Source: Eutrigla gurnardus (taxonomy: Eukaryota > Chordata > Actinopteri > Perciformes > Triglidae). Taken from it: a stretch of DNA of 64,000 bases. Each line of letters opens with the position of its first letter. Position 1 is the stretch's first letter. Under the pieces are notes generated by a model. It made no database searches, had not been told where the DNA came from, and saw only the letters and a program-made list of their open reading frames with translations. Positions 53,449-63,937 of this stretch are shown here, in pieces. Made by a program: the position numbers and the translations under genes. Location: NCBI GenBank assembly GCA_963514095.1, contig OY741267.1, positions 7,346,048 to 7,410,047 on the forward strand, given 5' to 3'.

Positions 53449-53486
53449 CACAGTGACAGGAAACACCAAAACTCTGTACAAAAACC
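53449..53486 (+). other. RSS of V9 (23-type)
   Basis: CACAGTG (53449-53455), spacer as V1, ACAAAAACC (53478-53486). Confidence 0.93.
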
Positions 53487-54185
53487 TTTGGATCAAAGAC
53501 AACACGATACTGCACAACATCCACTAGAGGGAGTCACACACTGTTAAATTCAATAGTATTGGTTGATAACATATATTCCAGATACTTTTCACTCATGAGA
53601 CACTCATTAGAAACAGTGTTGGGCAAGTTACTTCAAAAGCGTAATGCATTATTTATGACTTGTTACTGTCATTTAAAAGTAATTAGTTACATTACAATAT
53701 TACTGTCTTTGAATTGTAAGGCATTACACTACTTTTACATTACTTTTGCATTACTTTTCGCCAAAATAAAAGGAAATATGGATTCTTGTGTTCAATGCAG
53801 CTCATTACACAGCAGGATGGGATGTTTTTCGCTTCAAATTAAAAGAACGAAAAACGGAAAAATGACTCGTATCCCGTTATTCGTTTTAAAAACGGAAAAC
53901 GAGAAACGGAAACGACTCGTTAACTGATATTAGATATTGTGTTCATGAATGGGATTCGGGGATGAAAAAAATAAGTATTTAAGTACATGATTTCTATATC
54001 ATTTAGTTATTTTTTACTTATAATAATTTAGCACTAGGAATAATAAATGTCAGATTATGAATGGATTAAATTTGTGGCTATACACTACAATTTCTGAAAA
54101 GGTATGAAATGTCACTGTGTGTGTATGTGTGTGTATTTTATGTGCATCAGATTGTAGTTTAACGATCATATTTCATTCTGCAGAG

Positions 54186-56868
54186 ATGCCTCGTAAGGAG
54201 AGGAGGTTAAAGAAAAAACAAAAGGAGTTGCGTGAGGCAGTGGATCCCTCGCCAGCTGGATGACAAAGAGCACAAAAGGTAAGAATAACACATGTACCAG
54301 CTATTTACATTGCAGAGGTATTCAGTTAGAGAAAACAACAATAAAAAAAACAATTACAATGTTGTTGTTCTGTTACATTATCTATCATAATGTATGGTGG
54401 GTTAATTATTGATTAGGTGTAAGAGTTATTAACTAGATTAATCCAAGAGCAAATTGTGCCTTGTTTCCAGATGGACAGGGAGTGAGTGATGATAGGTCAG
54501 ATGAGGAGATGGAAGGAGAGAAAGAGGAGGAGATGGAAGGAGAGAAAGAGGAAGACACTGTGCCTCAGAGAAATGAGAGTTTGCTGGGAACAGAAAGCCA
54601 GGAGGAGACAGAGGCTGGAGGAAAGCTGTCGGAGGTTATTGAGGAGCCCACACAGAATGCTGAGGTAGAGGGAGCAGCTAACCAGGAGACAGAGGTTGGA
54701 GTGAGAGCGGGAGAGCCTGAATTACAGATTACACAAAATGTTGAGGTAGAGGGAGCATCAAGCCAGGAGGAGACTGAAACCAGAGGGAGGCAAACATTCT
54801 CACACCTACTTGGACTTACCCACCCAAATGATCCTGCCCATGTCCTGCAATTAAACATCAAATATGATGAGGCCTTCATTCAGTTGTGCAACAGTACTGG
54901 ACCCTGTCAACCAGCGCTCTCATCCTTTCCAAAAAATGAAGAGGGGCGGTCATTTGAAAAGAAATGAAAGTAAATACACAAGCCTCAAAACATGGAAATC
55001 AGAAGGAGTTAATCGGTGGAGAAAGGCTCTGGAGAGAATTAAAGAGCACAATGCCTCAGAATCACACATGTGCGGTATGGTGAGGTGGAACAACTTTAAA
55101 AAGAGATCACTGGAGGCAGCTTTCGAAATGGGTGACCGTGCATCACAAGCTACTAAAGACAGGGAAAGAGGAAAAAACAGAAATCTTGTCCCACTTATTA
55201 GCCACCACTCTTTACCTGGCAAGACAGGGCAAGCCTTTTAGAGGAGATGATGAGACCCTGTCAAGCCAAAATCGAGGTAATTTCCTAGAGTTGGTGGAGC
55301 TGTTTAGCAAATATGACAGTGTAATTAAATTACACCTGGAATCCATAAAAGAGAAGCAGGGACCTGATAAAAGACCTCTTGTCTCACTCCTCTCCAACAG
55401 AAGTCAGAATGATATGATCAAAGCTTTGGCCATATCAGTCAAACGAGTAATCCAAAAAGAAATCCAAGAGAGCGAAACCTTTTCAATTCTCATGGATGAA
55501 ACCACAGATGCTGCACACACTGAACAGGTTTCTTTTGTTATCAGGTACATGCAAATCAAGGAGTACTTTCTTCAGTTGTGTAACGTTCATACCACAAGTG
55601 GAGATGCTCTTGAAAAGGTAGTGATAGCTCTACTGGAAGAAAATGATCTAAAGTTGGAAAACACCCGGGGTCAAGGGTATGATGGTGCTGCAAACATGAG
55701 CAGACGCTTTAAGGGACTTCAGTCAAGAATTCTAAAAAGAAATCCAAAGGCCTTGTACGTACACTGTCAGGCACATTGCCTTAATCTGGTGTTAGTTGAA
55801 AGTGCAAAGTCGAGCATCTGTTTTGTCAGCTTTTTCAACTTAGTTGAAAAACTTTATACTTTTGTGGCCAACTCATCCAAACGACACTCTGCATTTATTG
55901 AAATGCAGAAGACGATGTACCCTGATCAGCGTCCACTGGAGCTGCAGAAGCTGTCAGACACGCGGTGGGCCTGCAGAGAAACTTCCCTTCGCACTCTGAG
56001 GTAGGTCCTCCCAGCTGTCATGCAGTTTCTTGAGGAAATGATACAGCAAGACCCACCAGACTCTTCAGCAGGTGATGCAATGATTCTTCTCAAGAGCATC
56101 AACTTTGAATTCTTCCTGTGTCTGGAGATCACCTGTCCAATCTTCCAGGTGACTGCAATGGCCTCTGATGCTTTGCAGCAGAAAGACATAGACCTGGCTA
56201 CAGCATACAAAGTTGTTGATGGAGTTTTTCAGAGGCTGGCCCACAGCAGAACAGAGGAGCAGTTTGAGAAGATGTACAAACAGGCTACAGAGAAGGCTGT
56301 ATCAGTGGGCCTGGACCCCCCAACCGAGATTCCTGGTCAAGCAAGGAGGAGGAAAATGCCAGCAAGGTTCAAGGTCATTGCCACAACAGCTACTGCTGAC
56401 CACACTTTCCCTACTTTGTAAGACTACTACCGTGTTAAAGTGTATTACGTTTTCATGGACACAATGACACAAGAGCTTCAGAGACGCTTTAAAGGAGAAG
56501 ATAACTCCACATGGGAAATCCTGAATGCCCTCCACTGCCTGACAGTCCCAGAGAACTGGAAAACAACAACAATTCCAACAGAGGCACTGCAAGCTGTGAA
56601 GAAACTGCCAGTTCTACAACATTGAAGAAGAAGACAAATTGCAGACAGAACTTAAGGTCTTCCATACTTCATACTCATGCCCCTCACCAATCGGTGTGAC
56701 ATCTATTCTTTCAGTGGTCAAAGAAAACAATGCACATCTGGTTTTCCCTAACTTGACTGAGCTGCTGAAGACATATGGCACCCTTCTGGTGTCTACAGCA
56801 ACTGTGGAACGTTCTTTCTCAAAACTGAAGAAAAAACTGAGCATGGGCAACAGGAAGTTGCTGTTATA
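54186..56868 (+). pseudogene. hAT transposase (DUF4371 / zinc-finger MYM-like), copy 2
   Basis: A basic exon (MPRKERRLKKKQKELREA, 54186-) and a small exon ending in donor GTAAGA (54278) precede the acidic exon at 54471. Downstream: RGDDETLSSQN and NFLELVELFSKYD (DUF4371), FSILMDETTDAAH, YDGAANMSRR, ALYVHCQAHCLNLV, KLSDTRWACRE, and the hAT dimerisation region with LLVSTATVERSFSKLKKKLS near 56790-56850. Breaks: a one-base insertion near 54875, frame changes near 54965 and 55130, TAG at 56002-56004, TAA at 56419-56421, and another shift near 56625. Almost the full length of a hAT transposase is represented but it is not translatable. Confidence 0.8.
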
Positions 56869-56889
56869 ACTGCAACAAAGAAAAATGCC

Positions 56890-57020
56890 ACTGTGATGTG
56901 TAAAAAACACAGAGAGAGACACAGACAGACCAGACAGACACAGACAGATACAGACAGACAAACACAGACAGACACGGACAGATACAGACAGACAAACACA
57001 GACTGACACAGGCACAGACA
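56890..57020 (+). repeat. CAGACA-type low-complexity repeat
   Basis: Degenerate tandem CACAGACAGA / TACAGACAGACAAA units after the transposase. Minus-strand Cys/Leu/Ser-rich frames here come from the repeat. Confidence 0.9.
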
Positions 57021-57599
57021 CACCCCTCCTCTATTCTCTTTCTCCCATTATTAATGTTCCACTTTCAGTTACAGTTACAGTTAGATATGAATACATGTCT
57101 GTTAATAAATACAGGATGAAACATTTCAAGTTGAATTTGAAAATGTTCCCCTTTCAGTTTACGAATGAGCAACTTGTTCTGTTTAGTTCAAGCAGTCAGC
57201 CTTGGCTGCAGCCTCTCTCAGCAAGTAGTCTCCTCCAAACTATCAGCAGTATGGCAGGTCAGTCACAGTGAGCCATTTTCAATGTTAGTTATCTTGGCAT
57301 CTTATCATGATCACATAACACTTGTTTAATCAGCTACTATCTCTCCCATGCTCTTTTTAGTGTCTACACTCTCAGATCAATACAGCCCAACAACTGCAGC
57401 AATATCAGCAGCAGCAGCCTCCTCACCAGCCCCCTCAACAGAAGCTGTTCAATGTACCCCATCAGGTCAAACAGAGACTAATTTTGCTTTGCACTGGCCT
57501 CTAACAAATATGGCGTGGACAATGACATGGTGTGTTGTGATTCCATGTTACATTCTTTATGAATATGGGTTGCAACCATTCAACCGGTTATATTGTAAG

Positions 57600-58340
57600 G
57601 TATGTTTCTGTATGGCGTTTCAAATTCGTGCTCCATGTGCCCCCTTTTAACTTTTGCAAGCTGTAGCAACTTGTATAGATGTACAGTGGAGAGCATCCTG
57701 ACAAACGCCATCACAGTGTGCTATGGGAACTGCACTACACTGGACAGGAAGGCTCTCCAACGGCGGATTAAAACGGCACAATACATCTGTGGAGCAGCCT
57801 TCCCATCACTTCAGGACACTTATAACACCCGGGTCATGAAGAGGGCACACAACATCACCTCGGACACTACACACCCCAGCACACACTGTTCACACTGTTA
57901 CTGTCTGGCAGACGCTACAGGAGTATGAAAGCCAGAACAATAAGAAGAAAGACTCAGAAACAGTTTTTATCCACAAGCCATCAGGCTGTTGAATGACTGT
58001 CACACACAAACCAACTCTGTGAACTGTGAACTGTATATTTGCACCGTGCACAATGCACCATGTTCATTGCTCTTGAAGTACTACTTTACTCAGATGAGGA
58101 CCTAACACTTGTTCTATTTTTGGCTCTTACTTTATCGGCAATGATACGTTGTGGTTTCTTTGTTTCCTTCTTTTGACAAATGTACTTATTGTAAGTCGCT
58201 TTGGACAAAAGCGTCTGCTAAATGACCTAAATGTAAATGTAAATTGCACTATATCCTTTTATATTTATATCCATATCTTCATATTTGCACTATATCCATA
58301 CATAAATGCTGCTAAACTGGACAGACTGTGAATATCTTTT
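57600..58340 (+). mobile_element. LINE 3' fragment (RT C-terminal region), copy 2
   Basis: Counterpart of 19640-20298, including LDRKALQRRIKTAQYICGA. It lacks about 40 bp present in copy 1 near 19675-19715 and contains a short L2 insertion (58071-58242). Confidence 0.65.
58071..58242 (+). mobile_element. Short 5'-truncated L2 tail
   Basis: A 172-bp piece ending GTCGCTTTGGACAAAAGCG, CTGCTAAATGACC and ATGTAAATGTAA, the 3' end of the L2 family seen inverted at 27621. ATTGC is duplicated on both sides (58066-58070, 58243-58247), and copy 1 (about 20120) is uninterrupted. Confidence 0.8.
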
Positions 58341-58406
58341 TTCAGAAATTTGATGAAATGACACGGAATGACGTCATTCCGTGTCATTTCATCAAATTTC
58401 TGAAAA
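58339..58406. repeat. Perfect 68-bp palindrome
   Basis: Bases 58339-58372 are the exact reverse complement of 58373-58406, with no loop. The centre is GAATGAC|GTCATTC. It represents the element's terminus joined head to head with itself. Confidence 0.92.
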
Positions 58407-59664
58407 TCTTCCCACCTGACCATCTCAGAATGTCCTGAAAAAATTCAAGTACAACGACACACTTGTTAATAGGACAAATCCAAAATATTAGGTCTCTACT
58501 GTCAATAGTTTTCTCATGAAACATCATTGAATGAAGGGTAGTTTAGACGGTTTTTGGCATCATATTCTGAAAAGCCATTTTTAAACAGCAATATCTGGAA
58601 AACTATCTCACCTGTGGCCTCAAAATTACAGAATTTACTGTTATTCAATATCAAACTTTGGAGACTTTTGTACTGTAATGTAAAATCTTTATGCTCAAAT
58701 TAAGATTATTATTTGATTTGGTTGTGTAATTTATATACTTAAAGTATGACAAAATGTAGTCTTCAATATTATGCTGTTTGTTCATGGTTTAAGACATTAA
58801 AAGCTGCTTTCACCATGTAACTCACATTCAAGGACGTATTGCCTCTGTAACTACAACTGTGCTACATTTTAATGTTTTCATAAGGCTAAATTTATCAGTA
58901 GCATTTAGTCACATGTAAGTCTTTGGTAAATGGTAAAAAAAAAACCACAATTGAATTGCCCTCCTGTGATGTTTACGAGTAGGCTGTTAGGACATGCAGT
59001 ACCAAAACCGGCCACAAAAACCCCACCAATATCAGGATTTTAAAAAATCACTGCGACAAATTGAGGCAAAACACCCTCCCGATTTTTTAATATGATTTTA
59101 ACAAGAATATGATCTTTTAAAAAAAAAGTAAGTTTTGACCTGATACCTGTTGTCAGTTTTTTGGAATATGACTCTGAAGTTGGGCAAAGATGTGTTAACT
59201 TCCATGTTTGAGCCTTAATATCTGTGAAACTAATCATCTAAGAGAGACCATATTTTGTAGAATGTTTAAGGTAACACCAGAGATAGAGGCAGAAGTGATA
59301 GAAGTCTTTTATCTGCAAAAATGGGAGCTCAGTCACTCTTCAAATGTACTACTTTTTTTCAACAAGCCACATTTTAAGTACCTACCATACTAGGTTATCA
59401 TTGAGCTACACCCCTGATATTTCATGTCTGGAGGCTATAAGTAACAGATATACTCTGTAAAATGTTTGAAGGCCACAGGTGAGATAGTTTTCCAGATATT
59501 GCTGTTTAAAATGGCTTTTCAGGCGTTTCATGAGAAAACTTGACAGTAGAGACCTAATATTTTGGATTTGTCCTATTAACAAGTGTGTCTTTGTACTTGA
59601 TTTTTTTCAGGACATTCTGAGATGGTCAGGGGGGAAGCATTTGATGAAATGACACGGAATGACC
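58339..59664. mobile_element. Fold-back element with GTCATTCCGTGTCATTTC ends
   Basis: Left terminus (58373-58450: GTCATTCCGTG..., CTGACCATCTCAGAATGTCC) and right terminus (59585-59663) are inverted copies. It is absent from copy 1, where GAATACTTTTTGTTC is continuous (20211-20225); CTTTT appears on both sides here. The 1.1-kb interior is AT-rich and has inverted segments (58510-58640 with 59460-59560) but no gene. The left terminus is doubled into a perfect palindrome. Confidence 0.7.
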
Positions 59665-59968
59665 CTTTTGTTCTTTTGTACATATGTTTATATATTTGGT
59701 TTTTAGTATATTTTTATTACTATCATATTTTCTATTTGAGGTCTCCGTGTGAAGGGAAACTGCAAAATAAGAATTTCATTGCTCAGTGCGAACTATGTTT
59801 CTAATGTGTGACAATACAAATTTTGAAGCTTGAATTTTGTATTCCTTTAAAATCCATGAATTATGACGGGTGGTTTATTACATCTGAAGTGGTGTTCTGG
59901 AACGGGAACATCTCTACAGTATTCAACAGAGTTCAATACACGAACCATCAACACTCCCTTCGTTTAAC

Positions 59969-60023
59969 ATGCTGTCACTGCATCATTGTGTGTTTTCTCT
60001 ACTGTTTCTTTATATTCTAAGAG
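59969..60023 (+). pseudogene. Orphan V leader exon 4
   Basis: Same leader as at 20848 (ATG at 59969, residues MLSLHHCVFSLLFLYILRG, GT donor at 60024), with the TCTACAGTATTCAACAGAG block upstream. The intron is cut 15 bp later at 60039 by a GC-rich repeat, so no V exon can follow. It ends the segmental duplication. Confidence 0.7.
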
Positions 60024-60038
60024 GTGTGTTTGTTGTTT

Positions 60039-60911
60039 GACGGGGTGTGTCCGCCTGGACTTTGCAAGTTTCGTGCACCGCGCAGGCTCGCGCAGGCACC
60101 CGTCTCGCCCACCGGCGCAAGTGGGAAAGAGGGAGGAGAAGGAGGCGTGAGTGGGAGACGAGGCGTGGACTGGGATTAATACAGCCGATTCAGATCTTGA
60201 CCAATCAAATGAGCTCCTCTCCTCACCTTTAATGCGTTAGGGGAGGTTCAGTGCAAGATCCGTCACTTGACAACCCGATGACAGAAGCAGCGCCGCCGCT
60301 CCAACCACGCGCTGTGCGTGCGTATCATAATAAAAACAATGCCGATATTATAAAAAACAGGAGAGACAGAGGGAGATGTTTTGGTCCGAGAGGCTGAGTT
60401 TCCGTTACGCGTGCCATCCGCCTTTGATCTGACGTCAGATGTGACGGGACAATCTATATAGATATAAATTCACGTGTTGATTCAATTAGTTGCATTAAAT
60501 AGTGTTTGTTGTGATTATTTATTGCATTTAAATGTGCCTGGAACTGTGGAAACCTGCCTGTGAGGTCTCGGTGACGTGTGCGCACTGCGCGCCGTCAGCC
60601 AAACTTCCACTCCGCCAGCTGTGATTCGCATTGAATGAATGGACTTTATTTACGCCTTGCGCCGAAAGTAGACCAGGTTGGAGCTGGCGAGCTTTCAGCG
60701 CAGTCTCGGCGAGGCTTTTTGCCACGAAACTTCCGCTACGCCAAGCTGAATCTGTGACGCCTCCCACTGCTGTGCCGCCACACCCATCTTGGCGCAGGCG
60801 ATCCACCAAACTGCCAAACTGACGGTGCGCAAGGCTGCGCGGGTCGAAACTTGCATTGCGCCGGCTCCGCCACCCTGCGCCGCCCTGCGCTGCGCCACGA
60901 AACTAGGGCCC
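60039..60911. mobile_element. GC-rich non-autonomous TIR element, copy 2
   Basis: Reverse-orientation copy of 8588-9522. The right end is complete (ACGAAACTAGGGCCC, -60911), the left end lacks about 60 bp. A 30-bp extra stretch occurs near 60357-60400. Confidence 0.65.
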
Positions 60912-61013
60912 ACTGTGTGAGTATTCAGGTACCAGGGTTGTTACACTGTTCACGTACCTACGAAAAGTAACGACCTATCATTCATATATAACCCACTGTT
61001 ATGGTCGGCTCTT

Positions 61014-61302
61014 GGACCACAACAAATGTAGAAGCCTCACGCAGTTTGGAGCAGTAAAAGTATATTTATTTCACAAAACAAGGTTAAACTATACCAAAAA
61101 TGTGCTTTTAACAAAAAACTCTACATAACAAAACTAATGTCACACAGGAACGCTTAACCTGTGTGACCTAGGAGGGCAACATGTTATCCGGGCCACCCAG
61201 GGACACAGACTGGCACAGCTAATGGAGGAGTGGATTGACGGCAATCAGCCGGTCTCTCCCAACGCCAGACCTGTAAGAGAAAAATAACCCTGCATGGGGC
61301 CG
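61014..61302. mobile_element. LTR-like fragment adjoining the gypsy LTR
   Basis: TGTTATGGTCGGCTCTTGG at 61014 resembles the start of the next LTR (TGTTACGACCGGCTCTCAAG). It is probably part of a related gypsy LTR into which the following element inserted. No coding frame. 60912-61013 shows nothing recognisable. Confidence 0.4.
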
Positions 61303-61708
61303 TGTTACGACCGGCTCTCAAGCCGCAACAAAAAAGAGGGAGATGCGCACGCACTGATCAAAGTTTAACAAAAGTAATTTATTAAATTAAATGTTAAAGC
61401 TAGTATGGGGTGTGAATATCAGTATCAGTAGTGTATGTAAGGGTGTGGGTGCTATGTTAAATGTATGGTGGGTGTTGTGGGTGCAACAAGATAAGCAAAC
61501 AAAAGGCCAAAGGGAAACAAAGGTCTGCTGTGGTGAAGCGTCAGAGAGAGACTGGCGCCCAGGTAGGCGGGCCTATTTATCCTGCAGGTGCTCTGGCCAG
61601 GTTGGTCTAGTTAGCAATCAATCACCAATCAGTCCTGCAACAGAAACAACAGCCAGTACACAGAAAGGAGCAAGACCACAGGCCCCAGGGCCGTAACAGG
61701 CCGTAACA
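61303..61708 (-). mobile_element. 3' LTR of a gypsy retrotransposon (minus strand)
   Basis: Bounded by TGTTACG at 61303 and CGTAACA ending at 61708, and followed on + by a C tract that is the polypurine tract on the minus strand. The same short CGTAACA word also occurs 10 bp earlier, so the inner end is uncertain. Length about 406 bp. Confidence 0.6.
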
Positions 61709-61730
61709 CACCCCCCCCCCCCCCCCCCCC
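61709..61730 (-). promoter_or_regulatory. Polypurine tract of the gypsy element
   Basis: A run of C on +, hence G on the minus strand, directly upstream (minus sense) of the 3' LTR. Homopolymer length may be inaccurate in assembly. Confidence 0.6.
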
Positions 61731-61979
61731 CATAAAGACAGGGTCCCCACAGGACCCCTGGCCACTAACACCATGGTACACACACACACAACAAATCCTT
61801 TATCGAGTCTACCGTTCATCCAAACCACACGTTACCCCTTTCCCCAGTCCAGCCTTGGCTCAGCAACTGGTACCCTGACACAAACCGAGAAAAAAAAAAC
61901 AAGAATGAGCATGGAAAAATGTTCACTAGTGCGGGGCATCTGCCACTACATTGTCTCTGCCTTTTATGTGCCGTATGTC

Positions 61980-63937
61980 TAAGGTATAGGCCTGGAGGAA
62001 CAACGACCATCTAATCAGCCTCTGATTCGGACAGTGGAGCGAGTTCAAAAAATGTCAGCGGGTTATGATCTGTATACCACTACAGGCCCACAACCAACAG
62101 AAACTTCAAACTGTTGACCACACCAGAGCTAACGCCTCCTTTTCCACTACAGAATAGTTTAACTGGTGCTTATTGAACTTCCTTGAAAAAAAACTCACAG
62201 GTCTATAAATACCAAACACATCCTCCTGCAACAATACCCCACCTGCCCCCACATGACTGGCATCAACCTGCAGTTTGAATGGGACCTCCATGCGTGGAGC
62301 AGCCAGGACAGGAGCATCACACAGGATGGCCTTCGAATGCCATTTGACAAGCTGGAGACCACGTAAACTTTACAGTCTTTTTTAACAACTCAGTCAGTGG
62401 AGCTACAACAGTAGAAAAAATCCTACAAAACCCCCGGTAGTAGCCCACCAACCCCAAGAAACTCATCAGTTCCTTTTTTGTCACTGGCTGAGGATACTGT
62501 TCGATGGCCTGTACTTTAGCCAGCAGAGGACGCACCTCACCATGCCCCACTTGCCGACCAAGGTATGTCACTGTTGACTTCGCAAACTCACACTTTGCTA
62601 GATTAACAGTAAGGTGAGCCTCTGCCAAGCGGTCAAACAGTGCTCGAACACGCTCAATGTGGTCAGACCAATTGTCAGAATATACCACCACATCATCCAG
62701 ATAAACAGCGCAGCCGTCTAGACCCCCCACCACTTTATTCATTAAACGCTGAAACGTAGCGGCTGCGTTACGCAATCCAAATGGCATGACACAGTATGAA
62801 TACAGCCCAGACGGGGTAATAAAAGCTGAAATTTCCCGTGCTCTCTTGGATAAAGGGACCTGCTAATAGCCTTTAAAGAGATCAAATTTGCTAATATACT
62901 CTGCCGCACCAACTTGATCAACGCAGTCATCCATGCGTGGTAAAGGAAATGAATCGGGTTTAGTGACGTTGTTGACCTTTCTGAAATCAGAGCAAAATCG
63001 AAGAGTATTATTCGATTTCGGCACAAGCAAACAAGGTGACGCCCAGCTGGAAGATGATGGCTCTGCTATGCCATTTTCCAACATATAATGGACTTCAGCA
63101 TCCAAAAACTTAAGGCTGGATTATGCTTCCGCGTAGTGATAACGCAACGGCAACGCAACGGCCACGCAGTTGCTTGGAGACCGTGATGGTTCTGCGTCGG
63201 GTTTACGTGTCGAAATGCAATTCAATGCCACACCGGGAAAGGGCGCTATGTTTTTTGTAAAGACTGACCGACCGACCGAGACTCTTGACGTATATCATCG
63301 TAAGCTTCGTTATAGCGTATTTTGTTTACTTTCCGGCTTTAAACGTCCACAATTTTTCAGAACTTGGTGTTTTATTTCTTTGTGCAAAAGCGAGAAGGTG
63401 CAAACAATAAAACGAGGTGAAAACAATAAAAGTAGCCTTTTAAAAGTTTAAATGGCGGTGTTTATGAGTGGAAACCGGATAGCGGTCTCCAGCGGATGTA
63501 GTTAGCGGACCAATCACAGCCAAAGCCGCTGCGTTGCTGTTGCGTTGGTGTTGCGTCGCCTCGACGCGCGTCGAGGATTTTTGGGAGGTACGCGTCAGGC
63601 CCTTGCGTCGGACGTAAGGGGGTCCGCAAGGACGTAAGGGGTCCGCAAGCCCCCTTGCGTTGTGTCGACGCGGAAGCATAATCCAGCCTTTACACTTATC
63701 ATGGTTAACCCAATAAAACCGTTGTCTTATCGGCTCTAAATCTCCCACATCAACATCATGCTCCAAAACATTTGTACATGAAGGAACATCACCAAACAGA
63801 CAGGGATACCCCTGTATAAGCCCCACTAACTCAGTGCGCTGCGGCCATGACAGATGATCCAAAACCCCATTTAAGTCTGCCAATACCTCAGAATTCTTTA
63901 GCCGACCAGTCAACAACGCCGAGTCATGGTTAGGCAA
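61980..63937 (-). pseudogene. Gypsy Pol remnant (RT and RNase H), split by a MITE
   Basis: Minus strand, from right to left: pre-RT region (63937-63700), then after the MITE LENGIAEPSSSSWASPCLLV and LRFCSDFRKVNNVT (63090-62960), PLPRMDDCVDQVGAAEY, an in-frame TAG at about 62865, MPFGLRNAAATFQRLMNKV, the catalytic VYLDDVVVYSDNW (near 62690), FLGLVGYYRGFCRIF, a frame break near 62310, and RNase H (QVDASHVGAGGVLLQED, VVEKEALALVW, 62290-62106). A decayed YTDHNPLTF-type block follows to about 62030, then non-coding DNA runs into the LTR: the integrase is missing. It is a defective gypsy (Metaviridae) element that continues beyond the window or is truncated there. Confidence 0.8.
63113..63689. mobile_element. 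577-bp MITE with TTA target duplication
   Basis: Ends AGGCTGGATTATGCTTCCGC and its complement, flanked by TTA (63110-63112, 63690-63692), the target type of PIF/Harbinger. The subterminal region repeats AACGCAACGG-like words. It interrupts the gypsy pol remnant, and the gypsy frame can be followed on both sides. Confidence 0.8.

Larger units (their letters stand above)
53614..57270 (+). mobile_element. hAT-like DNA transposon, copy 2
   Basis: Starts CAGTGTTGGGCAAGTTACTT at 53614, the same place behind V9 as copy 1 behind V1. It lacks the block 2310-3555 of copy 1 but keeps the C-terminal third of the transposase. The right terminus is not clear; similarity with copy 1 flanks returns at 57274. 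57030-57270 is AT-rich, non-coding. Confidence 0.75.

Noticed and set aside
56614..57023. Cys/Val/Leu-rich minus-strand proteins
   Set aside because: Encoded by the complement of a CAGACA repeat and antisense to transposase remnants.
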